Source: Fasciolopsis buskii
Taxonomy: Eukaryota; Platyhelminthes; Trematoda; Plagiorchiida; Fasciolidae
Length of the DNA stretch: 64,000 nucleotides
Direction: 5' to 3'
Assembly (NCBI GenBank): GCA_008360955.1
Contig: LUCM01006041.1
Coordinates: 124,001-188,000 of the forward strand
Shown piece by piece: positions 25,611 to 35,327 of the stretch. Position numbers and translations under genes: made by a program. Under the pieces are notes generated by a model. That model did no database searches. It saw only the letters and a program-made list of their open reading frames with translations, and had not been told where the DNA came from. Positions within the stretch are counted from its first letter, which is position 1; each line of letters opens with the position of its first letter.

Positions 25611-26336
25611 AGAAATGAAGTACTGTTTACAGTAACAGAGAATATTTTGTCACAGTCCATCGGGATTTGTAGACCATGTTAGTTGGTTCGAGTGTTGCTT
25701 ACGGAGGACACCCGTTTACCTTGCCGTGCCTCACTTACTGCTCCTCCTACCGAGTTGGAAGAGTCACATGGAAGTCAACAGATAACAAGAGAAAGTTGAA
25801 CTAAAGGATGCACGACAACCTTAGGTACAGAAAGGTCCTCACGTATCAGCTATTGTGGTCCTAACGATCCGTCAGTCAGCTGGCTGGAGACATTGAAGGA
25901 TACGGCAGCAAAAGCTGACGACCGTGTTGTCATTTTCTGTCTAATCTTAATGATTAAAAAGTGTGTCTGTACAGTTAGACTGTATTCCGTATGTTGGCTA
26001 ATACGGCATATTTTCCTTTTACCAGTCCCGGAGATCCACTCATTACCCACCTGGCATAAGTATTTTCCCATTGCACTATGTACATTTGCTAAAAGGACAA
26101 AGATCAATAGGGCTTGCCTTGTCGTTTAACGCTGAGGGATGGAGATGATATATAAACTAAATTCCCTTCATCACGTATCAGTATAAATGCAACATGAATG
26201 CGTGGGAAGCAATTATGTGCAGTGCCAAATGCATACTGGATTTGTGGGTGACTTTACAGTCCAAGAAACAAACGATCTCACTGGAATATTGTGTCAGTGA
26301 GAAACTGAAGTAAAGGGCAAAGCTCAAGGATTTTAG

Positions 26337-26531
26337 AGTTTTAACCAGCGCAGCAATAGTGGCGATATTAGAAGTCGTAGTAGCAGTAACATTAACGGCG
26401 ATACTAAAAGTAATGGTGTTGGTAGTAGTGGAAACAGCAGCACAATTGGTAATACTACTAATGGTGGTGATAGTAATAATGGTATCGAGGACAAGAAAAA
26501 TTGCTGTTGTTGTTATACTGGTGATAAATGA
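26337..26531 (+). repeat. Imperfect trinucleotide tract, open in several frames
   Basis: The tract is built mostly from AGT/AAT/GGT/GTA-like triplets. One frame encodes a Ser/Asn/Gly/Thr-rich run (SSSNINGDTKSNGVGSSGNS) ending with four Cys before TGA. Other frames and the minus strand are also open, giving Val- or Thr/Ile-rich runs. That is expected from a decayed triplet repeat and not from selected coding sequence. Confidence 0.65.
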
Positions 26532-26607
26532 AGGTATCAAGGAGTACAGTGAAAGCTTGACTATATTACTAGGCTACGATGTTTTAGCATTCCGTTGACC
26601 TTCGTGT

Positions 26608-26634
26608 TATCTATCTATCTATCTATCTTATCTA
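26608..26634 (+). repeat. (TATC)n microsatellite
   Basis: About six tandem TATC units, the last interrupted (ATCTTATCT). Confidence 0.9.
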
Positions 26635-27502
26635 GCATTGACTGACAGATGTTTGTCCGATTATCGAGGACTGAGTTTTAGATGGGAACTGTATCAATTC
26701 TTGTACCTTCCCTGTTCTACCCCGTATCCGGTATTGTTTACTGCTTAACTCCAAAGTACAATCCGCTTGGCATCACTGTTAGAATGTTTGCGGCAACCAT
26801 GTGCCAAGATTTGATAAAATTCTTTCAAAATGCCTTCTCTAGTCAATCCACAATTAAGTCGTATCGGCTTACGCAATTCCTGGCCTCCCGATTTTCGTTT
26901 GTCCAAGTTATGAAGATTGAGAAATAAAGTCGTTTAGAATGTTTGTCTCTGATCACATAAGATGAATGGTGCGATCATGTCGATACCACACGCCCATTCC
27001 TTTGTTTGTTCCTCATTAGCATCTGCAAAATGTAATTGCGCGATAAGATTTTCAGCGACCGTCTCAGCAAAAAAGTCGAGAAAATCCGATAAGACCGCAA
27101 TGGAGATCTAGTTGATACAAGAAATTTTCTCACCCATAACTGTCCAGAAGTTTATAATAACCTAAGAAAAATAGGCATGAATTGGTCGCTCACGCATGAA
27201 ATGGTTTGATGAGCTTTTTAAAAACAAAGTGTATATCTCATCTTCTCCTTTGAGGTTCAGGCTCTACAAAATGCGTTTCAGCAATCATATTTCCTGCCGA
27301 TAAACAGTCATTGCGGAAGAATTACGTTTCGCAGCGGCTCTCTTCCATTTGTGAGAACAATAATATACAGCAACTGGTGAGATGGAAATTTTCAACTTCT
27401 CCGTCATGCACTATCAACATAAAAATTGCCGCTGAAAACCATGGAAGCATTGTAGATTTGTTTTATTCTCCTAAGGAATCGTCGGCAATGCATATCCATT
27501 GA

Positions 27503-27575
27503 GCCCGAAATGGGATGCGAACCGTGCATGAACTACTGGTATTTGAAAGCCTTAGCCATCGCACTATCCATAGTT
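27503..27575 (-). repeat. tRNA-derived SINE head, minus strand
   Basis: Read on the minus strand, GCGATGGCTAAGG (A-box region) is followed about 35 bases later by GGTTCGCATCCC (B box, plus-strand 27,512-27,523). The spacing and both promoter boxes fit a tRNA-derived SINE. Arm pairing is too poor for a functional tRNA. Confidence 0.5.
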
Positions 27576-28422
27576 GATTCTTAACTGTTCACCAACCACC
27601 AACAACATGTGGAACAGAAAAGAAATTCTGTAGATGTTGCTTTTATTTTAGCATGAAATAACGTCCGGCAGCCGGTCATCCGTGTTGACAGTCTGCATTC
27701 GGAAAAAGACAACAACTATCCCCTTGACATACGTAAATAATGACGTTTCAGATTCCACAATATGATCTGCCTTAGCAATAACCCCTTAACTTACATGGTA
27801 ATAATTCACTCCTGTTGTCATAGTGTGTCGGAAATATCTTCGTAATCGTGCTTTTTAATCGAACACTGCTTAAGTCGTTATTCTGTCAGAATACACTGGG
27901 AAATCAGACCATAGTCACATAAACGGAGAATGCACCGCGACCATTCCGAACCTTTTTGCTTTGCCTTCAATGAGAGGTCGTCGACTGCTAGGAGCAACTG
28001 AAATAGGACACAATGCTTCAAGTGTGACTTGTTGAGATTCATCAGGACCGTATTAGCGAGAATAAAAATCAAATGCACAACAACACAATCGTTGCGACAA
28101 ATTTCACATTTTGGATCACAGTGTCTCTGACTATCTTCGGCTGATCCGGCCAACAGTGACCGATTTGGCTTGATCTTTAGCCATAGGGTTGAATCAGAGT
28201 TATCACACAATCGAATAAATACGAAAGCCTAAACAGTAGTCCTTCCCGGCCCCACCGAATTTTAACTTCAGTAATTCGATGGCCGCACCGTGACAGTTTA
28301 ATTGGTCAGCGTTTAATCTCTTCTTCGATTCCGTCCAGCCCAACCCAATTTTAAGGCTACAAAAAGCAACTACTCTGATCCCAAAACAGTGGTCCATATC
28401 GAAACGAACTGTGATTCTCAAG

Positions 28423-28677
28423 CTCCTATCAGTCTGAATGACTTAAAGAGTGTATCGAAAAATCGATGCGCCATGTATTGGTTGCATTGTGAAGGATATA
28501 ATGTTAGTAACAACGTTGTTGGTAGATGTAATGAGCCAACTTTTCGATAATCGTAGGTTTTCATTCTCAAGGCAAATTTTACAATCAACTTGCTTTGAGA
28601 AAGACTACCCACGGTAGTCGAAACGTTGGCGTATTAGATCTATCAACAACGCTGTGTTATTAACTCCTATCAGTCTG
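28423..28677 (+). mobile_element. Short insertion with 14-bp target duplication and hammerhead-like hairpin (Penelope-like candidate)
   Basis: CTCCTATCAGTCTG occurs perfectly at 28,423-28,436 and 28,664-28,677, flanking 227 bp, as a target-site duplication would. Inside is a 7-bp hairpin (28,603-28,609 with 28,613-28,619, loop CAC) followed directly by CGAAAC. It is preceded by TTGAGAAA, which partly resembles the CUGANGA box of hammerhead ribozymes. Hammerhead motifs with a short stem II and GAAAC are known from terminal repeats of Penelope-like retroelements. No coding sequence remains, so it would be a truncated or solo end. A chance repeat is possible but 14 bp is long. Confidence 0.5.
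28509..28520. repeat. 12-bp perfect palindrome
   Basis: AACAACGTTGTT reads the same on both strands and lies inside the candidate Penelope-like insertion. The related string CAACAACG appears again near 28,645. Its role is unknown. Confidence 0.5.
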
Positions 28678-31104
28678 TTTGGAGAAATTAAGTCTGAACC
28701 AAAGCAGGCCTATTATTGCAAGATGAATATAAAATCATGAAGATTAGAATGGGTTTAAAGTACAGGCGATTAATACTGGCACCCACCGAGTTGCAGACAA
28801 CGCACTAGGGGGGCATCATGATTTCTTTTCTTTGTGTCGTCAGTTTTCATCAGGACTGCTTAGCTGCTGTAGTAAACAACATGTCATTCTTATCTGACAT
28901 AATCTGCCCTATGCCGTCAAATTAACGGACACAGATTTCTGTCGTTTCGTTGGTTGAATAGTACCGAGAACTGTATGCGAAGTGGTCAGGAAATGTGCGT
29001 GTGGGTTGAAGAGCCAATGTTTTAGTTATTCAACGAAGTCATTCGAAGGCAAGTCTGAGAACGTAACTCGGAAAACGATTAAAGAAAAATGAAATCCCGT
29101 CACAAGTCCGATTAGCAAGCTGATGTTAAGTTTAAGATGAGTTGATATTTTAGAACGATATTTCAAGCACTATTTTGACAAAAGTTGGTGATGCTTACCC
29201 ACCTTCCCCCAGTCGAACAAAACTACTAAAACGTTATTCAAAGGAAATGAAGCACGGACACATGGTTCCATGGTCGTATGTGGATGCCATGGCACCAGTT
29301 CACCTCAAGATCATTTTGTTTGATAAATATAGCATCAGTATTCGAGGTCGCTCTGCCATCTACTCATAAGTGACTGTTTAGAACAAACCACATGGCTGCA
29401 TTTGTAACAAAAAGCAATGATTTAGAAAGGTCATCTTATTCCAGTCCTTCTGGAAAACGCGAATTTTTCGAGGGTAATAGATGTCATCTGACACTAAATG
29501 CTATCTAAATGTCTTTCGATATAAATATTTAAGCTGGCATTCGTCTAGAATCTGAAAACGAGAATCCTTTTACTCGTTTGTAGATGGTGCACAGTAGCAC
29601 AGTTTCTATTACACTCACTCAGACTTATGTTCATTGAAGAGTTCCCTTTAAGTCACAGTTTTATTTACCGGCGTGTCTGAATTGCATTGAGCTAAAATAT
29701 ACGCTAATCTTTGCATAATTATAATAACTGCCTCATCGGATCTACGGACAACCTAGATCTATCCATCTTGTCTAGCAAAATTGAAGCCCATCTAATTGAG
29801 TGATCGCTTTTATTCCTTAGCTAATACGCACGGCTAAAAATAGTCCTTTTATTATCAGAGTTTCGAGTAAAATAGATTGGTTATTGCAAGCTGCCACTCG
29901 AGAGCGTGAAGATGACACTAGTCCTGACAATCGGAGATTGAATAATCACAAGCAACGAACACTTCTTTGGTTCTACTTCATTTGGAGGAGTGTTATAAAA
30001 GCAAATGCCCAGTACGGATAACACTATACACACCAGAAAAAAATATCCAACGAGAGGTAGTTAATTTTTCATTTCAGAAAATGTACGTAGAACTGTTCCG
30101 ACAACAACTCCTAAACAAAAAGCTCTCATCCGCGTAGTGATTGATCGGATTATCAAGCCTGATTAGGTGTGTATCTCTGAACGTTCTGACCATAATTAGC
30201 ATTTCCTTAGCAGAATAAATTTTGCTGTGATTTTAAACTTATATTCAAATGGGAGCTTGTTTCACCCAACTAATTCGACTTGAATTTAGTCGCTCCAGCT
30301 AAAGGTACACAACACAGACACGTTGAATTTTATTACACTTGTGCTTGTTGTACCCTATATGGGAATTTCATGAACTGGTACAAGTTTAATACACTTGTTT
30401 TTGAATTGGGACCGAGATAATTCTTGGATTTCAGGTAGTCTTATTTTGTAATTCCATGCTTTTTCTCCCAACCAATTCGCAGAGATGCAGGACATTCAAG
30501 CTTCCTACTCAAAAAAAATCAACCTGTGCATAAATTATACCATCGAGACATCGAAATAAACGATTAACGAACTCTCGGCACCAATTCTAACTGTACTGCT
30601 CAGAATCTAGTTGTGAGTTTAGTCTACGTGTTCGAATGATCTGGCACGGTCATTCACAAATAGGGGTCCGATAACTTTTACATGAGACCCCATTCCTTAT
30701 TTGGTTTTGCACGAGCGACGTTCCACAGCTGTTATCAATAAAGATCGTCACATTCGGTCAGATGTGTTAGTAGCTGTCATTCAACCAGGTGATCAGCTAA
30801 AATACTATCAGCCCTACAGATATACTGATTATTCGGTACAGATTCATTCTGCTCATGTAAAACTTGGATCCATAAACAGAATTTCAAGATCTATTGAATA
30901 CGTGTCCATGAGACTCGTCGAAAAGATGAAGGAGCGGTCAGACTCACTTTGTATATAGTGCTTCACCAAAAGACAATGACCATATGAACTATGTACATTT
31001 GTCGCTGAATTGTTTGCTCGTTTCAGAGTTCTAGATCCCGCCTGTGAGTACAATATATGCCGCATAATCTGGGAACCGCCATATTGCTACCGATGTATAA
31101 GTAG
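28678..31104. other. Intergenic DNA; one open stretch of note
   Basis: The plus-strand stretch 30,686-30,958 is open for about 90 codons (VINKDRHIRSDVLVAVIQPG and on). It looks protein-like but has no good acceptor, no recognised domain and no partner exon, so it is not called as a gene. Nothing else was seen. Confidence 0.4.
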
Positions 31105-31222
31105 TGATGCTGGCCGTTACGCCTGCTGGGCTTCGGCCCATGTTGGTTTTTGTCACTCTGTTTTTCCCGTCGGTCCCACAACCCTTTCAAAGATTGTTGT
31201 CTCAGTGCGTGCTCTATTTTAC
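31105..31222 (+). repeat. Dispersed repeat family, copy 1
   Basis: Starts GATGCTGGCCGTTACGCCTG and carries the family core CTGGGCTTCGGCCCA. It ends with AAGATTGTTGTCTCAGTGCG. It aligns by eye with the copies at 31,547, 35,260, 40,578 and 60,108, all in the same orientation. No coding capacity is evident. Confidence 0.65.
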
Positions 31223-31546
31223 AACCCGCCCAAGATGGGACCCTGAATAGATTAGTCGGGGGGCCTGTGTGACGTTACTGTGACAGTGGGATCCCACACA
31301 GATTTGTGAAAATGTTTTGGCTGATGTTGTTTGAAAAAGTGAAAATCATGGGAGGCCTAGAAGTTAGTTTATGTGGGCCAGTGGAGTCCACTGGCTTTGG
31401 CAACCACCTGCTCTGTTCTGCAATAAAAAAGCACAATTCCGCTGAACCTGGTTATTCGTGCATATTGGGATATGGATATTCTTTCGTTGGGTGAAACTGT
31501 ATAGCGTGCTTCTTGGATATCACTACAATGGTTCCGTCGTGTTACT

Positions 31547-31671
31547 GTTGATGCTGGCTAATACGCCTGCTAGGTTTCGGCTCGCTTTGGTTTTATTGTC
31601 TCTAAACGTTCCACATTGGTCACGCAAGCACTTTGGAGATCGCTGTCCTAGTGTATGCTACAAACACAACT
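31547..31671 (+). repeat. Dispersed repeat family, copy 2
   Basis: Begins GTTGATGCTGGCTAATACGC, has TGCTAGGTTTCGGCTCG and ends GGAGATCGCTGTCCTAGTGT. It lies 325 bp from copy 1 in the same direction. Confidence 0.65.
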
Positions 31672-34270
31672 GAGATTCAGCAGTTTTAAGTTCTAGTGAT
31701 AAGTATTCAATAGACTGTTTATACTTGATACCATAACACAAATATATAATTGCGTGAGATCACAGACAGGCCTGAAAGACCCCATTTTCAGTGACCGCGA
31801 CAAATAGGAATGATGTGAAGAAATATTTACCATGTAGAATCGTCAAGAAGAGTTCACCTCTAGACTTTCTTACCAGATTTCTTTTATTCCCGTAGCCGGG
31901 ATAAGATCGGAGTTTCGCCAATGGATTGCGTGCAACTTAGAAATAAGGCCAAAATGTAGGAGGTTATTTCTTCAACCTTGTTTATCGCTTGCCAGTCTTT
32001 TGTCCAATTACGGACTCCCCGTTTTTCAATCAAAAGAGGCTTTTGTCGAGTAGGAAGAAGCAATTCCAACTAAAATTTAGTTATTGCGATGTGTGACAGT
32101 TTCACCTGGGGAGCTAGAAAATGATTGTTAGCTTCAAGGTACCTTTTGAAATAGTTGGATGCGATGGGTGCAGAGAATTTTCCCCTTTCACAAAGTCACC
32201 ATTGTTCAATTCGGCCTAACATTTCCAAAAAATTTAATTGTTTTTGTTCTATGAATGTAAATATCATGCGCCAGTACTGTGAGCGAATGCATTTCTCAGC
32301 AGATTACGTTCACGCGGAAACACTGTCCTCAGTGGTTAGGGCTGTTTGACTGCGCACAACTCGTATACAATGCAATAATCACCCGAAGTTGAAATATGTT
32401 CGGCCACATGTGCGCTCCGATTCCATTCAAATACTTGGACTATTGATTGGTCCCATGTTACCTTTCTCTCTGTTTCAGTCGCCAAGAGGCTATCAATACA
32501 AATAGTTATGATTCCCAGAGAAGTTTTCTATGATAGGTGACCGTTCTAGCCCGTAAAACACAAAAGCTCCACCGATGACCATCCAGCCGGCACGGTCCGC
32601 ATGTTCTGGTTTCGGATCTCGCAGGTCTCACTCCTTTTCTTTTTCAACATTCAGTGAGCGACCGTGGTTCTCTGTCCCCGAAGTAATTATTACTTGTTTC
32701 AGTTGAGAAAATTAAACAAAACCAGATGTGACTAAATTCGTTGTGACTGCACGACTTACTAATGGGATATGGAAATTCGTGAGAAGTTGGGAGCTTGCAA
32801 TTGATTCTCTACTGTTGTGCATATCCGTTAAGTACTGCTTCAATGCATTTCCACGGTGAATTCACTACGTGTTTCTACCCACCTAACTTTGCCACTTTGA
32901 AGTCACAATGGTACAAAAGCACAAATATGAAAAAGGAAGACAATCAGATATCACTGTAGAAGGCAGATAAATCGCATGCACAGAAATGCATACTAAATGG
33001 ATGAAGAAAGAACAGGTCGTTTAGACTCACGACAAATTCGTTTCACATCCTCCTCGACTTATCCTTATGCGTATTTTGTTAGATTGTACTAACCTCCTCT
33101 AAATACTGAAAAGATGCCGTTATTGTATGTGAAGAAAAAAATCGAAATCGCCCATAAAAATTTTAGCAATAAATGAGACAGGGAATTATATATTCAAGAA
33201 TTATTTCGATGTACTAATCAGAATATTAAAAATATAAACTAAAACCTACGTTTTCATTTTTACATCAAATTTTACCAGCAAAACGAGTTTCGCGCTCACA
33301 AGCACACACACGACAAAGCACACTTTTATTGTAACCAAGTTCCATATTGGAGACTTCATACTTACCTTTTCGATGTAGTCAGAGGTCAGCAAAAATGTCA
33401 AAACTTTTGTGAGAATTTTTTCAATCCATTCACCCAGCCCGCTTTCGAGATAGAAAATGCGGAAAATATTCGGTCGACTAACGCGCAAAAAAGCGCATTA
33501 AAAAATCAAAAAAGCAGATCGCTTGTGGGGGAGAGGTTTAAAACTTCCGAACTTTTCATTCCTTTCTCTTTTATCCTCAAATTTGGGTCTTTAGGTGGTT
33601 CCGTGCCATTCCAAATTCAGAAACGTGGTTGTCCGTTGCACTCTGCGCTTGTGGTGGAACCCAGTCGCAGTAGGCCATATCACTATTACAATACTATCGT
33701 GCCTGGTATATGCAACGAAAAAACTGGGAAAAAACAGTGACCGACAGTGAAGCTTCGGATAATGTTATGGCATTTCTAATTCATTGTTTTGAATTCGAAT
33801 CCGCACACCACCAGCTACTTCACAGCCAAGCAGCTTCTCTATGGCCACTTCTTCTGTCTACGAATTTTGTGCCTCTATTGGACAATAGGCAAAAAAATAA
33901 AATAATATCAATAATATCGTATTGTATAGCATTAGCTGGGATGTCGCGTACAATAGGTGTTCGTATTTCAGTCAGAAAGAATGCATTCGTCACTTCATCA
34001 AACTACAGAGTGGGAAAAATAAAGGCAACGAAGAAGGAAACATATAAATTCACAAGAGACTGCGTGGAACGTCAATCATGACCTGCAACCATTTGATGAG
34101 AATTCGGAGTAGATAGGAAACAGCCGAGTTACTTTAGATATTCATTCACGAAGGTATGGGGCAGTAGGTGCGGCGCATCCTGGTCTGAGAATGGCATTCT
34201 GAAAGATCGTCGTGCAGGGAATGGGACGTATCCAGAAAATTTTCGTGTATGAAGTTTTCACACGGTATTT

Positions 34271-34600
34271 TCACATGGCATTAGTATCGTACAAACAATA
34301 CAACATTATATCATTTGGGGGATAGGATTTTAAGGTCTTCAAAATTTGCCGAAAGGAGGTTGACTTGGTGTGAGAATGCCTGAAAACACGACGTTCTCTT
34401 TGGACCGCCAAGATGCGGTCCATTGGAACACCGAGCTTCTCTGTGATTATTCTGGTCAACTCAGCTCGTCCTGCTTTGGGCTGGGAGCAGTTGTTCAATT
34501 TGCTATTCAAGTGAGAGATGAAAACGAATGTCAAACAGTACATCCTCGATAATATAATTGACATTTTCATATGTATATGTATATATATATACATATATCG
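34271..34600 (-). other. Minus-strand open stretch, possible exon or processed fragment
   Basis: Open for about 110 codons, with a protein-like core (KAGRAELTRIITEKLGVPMD) and then RERRVFRHSHTKSTSF. The order 'acidic/Leu helix, hydrophobic strand, Arg-rich, K-S-T' faintly recalls ribosomal protein S24e. The conserved glycine run before KST is absent and the C-terminal half does not fit, so I do not assign it. Confidence 0.2.
34569..34599. repeat. TA/TATG microsatellite
   Basis: Alternating ATGTATATGTATATATATAT run, nearly palindromic. Confidence 0.85.
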
Positions 34601-35259
34601 TATCCCGTGCCATCCTTTCATATCGGATATCCTTGTGGTAACAACAGTAGGTACACCCGATTTGCAAGCCCACTTCTGAAAATAATGAGGATTAATATGA
34701 ACTGTTTCTCATTATGGACAAATATATTCATTGTGCCTGAGTAATTCCGACTGACCCTGACAGTATGCTACTCTCACTAGCAGCAATTTACGATAAAAAT
34801 TAGTGCGATAAGTTTACAATTGTTTTTGGGTTTACATAGGCAAGGTAAGTTTAGAGAGGCACTCCCTCATTACGAGGCACACAAACGCCAGTGATGACAA
34901 ATCCTCCAGAAATCCGTAAATTGGGAGTTCCAATGAGTCCCAAAATATGTACGTAAAACGTCGCCCACCACAACCGGCTCGTTGGCTACTGGATATTCCT
35001 TCTTCCAGCAGAACGCATAGGAAATTATACTGTCCAAAGGACCAAGGGTTATTAATTTTCCAGAAAATGTTCTCTGTTGATGTTGACTCATCTGTTACCT
35101 CCTAGTTAAAACAGCAGACTACTTATACGACAATTTGCACACTGAATCTTACCTTACCTGTTCCTGTTGCTGTTTGTGTCCTGCACACTTCTATGTCTAC
35201 TTCCTTGTGTAATTATTGTTGTGACACAAGTACTGACCTTCAGATCGTGTTGATCTTTT

Positions 35260-35327
35260 TGTTTCCATACTTTCCGCGACAGTCATCCAGGGCCTTTGAA
35301 GATCACTGTTTCACTACATGCTGCACT
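35260..35327 (+). repeat. Dispersed repeat family, copy 5 (3' part only)
   Basis: TTTGTTTCCATACTTTCCGC followed by TTTGAAGATCACTGTTTCAC and ATGCTGC matches the 3' half of the copies at 31.1 and 31.5 kb. The 5' half with the GGGCTTCGG core is not recognisable. Confidence 0.45.

Larger units (their letters stand above)
23815..25960 (+). mobile_element. Decayed non-LTR retrotransposon (LINE) with endonuclease and reverse transcriptase
   Basis: Three reading frames must be combined to follow one element. The endonuclease part reads GVGVVL...GWVPVNT near 23,841-23,912 and then FYNLLATLVVRNKGSDIVIV after a frameshift. It ends with the SDH motif at 24,349-24,357, typical of apurinic-type endonucleases of LINEs. 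After a poorly preserved linker, the reverse transcriptase part is best seen at 24,933-25,445 (GGVRKEYSLSVFIFNLVI, LASGLFDLNN, SKCS). A degraded tail near 25,470-25,610 (TSGTE, VFDQ, VGFIGHVSN in changing frames) and 25,870-25,950 (SWLETLKDTA, RPCCHFLS) matches the C-terminal region of such elements. Stops, frameshifts and loss of the YADD core show it is dead. It is LINE class, most like trematode RTE/CR1-type elements; the clade is not certain. Confidence 0.85.
25961..28422. other. Intergenic DNA with low-complexity tract, microsatellite and SINE-like unit
   Basis: No gene is recognised. It contains the AAT/AGT-type triplet tract at 26,337-26,531, the TATC microsatellite at 26,608-26,634 and a minus-strand tRNA-like unit at 27,503-27,575. 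Minus ORFs at 27,878-28,210 and 28,203-28,421 were not recognised. Confidence 0.5.
31672..35259. other. Intergenic DNA with AT microsatellite and an unrecognised minus-strand ORF
   Basis: No gene is recognised. A TATG/TA microsatellite lies at 34,569-34,599. The minus-strand ORF at 34,271-34,621 is described separately. The plus-strand ORF at 33,710-34,081 (123 codons) has no recognisable feature. Confidence 0.4.

Noticed and set aside
30686..30958. Plus-strand open stretch of about 90 codons
   Set aside because: Looks protein-like, but no good splice acceptor, partner exon or homologue was recognised.
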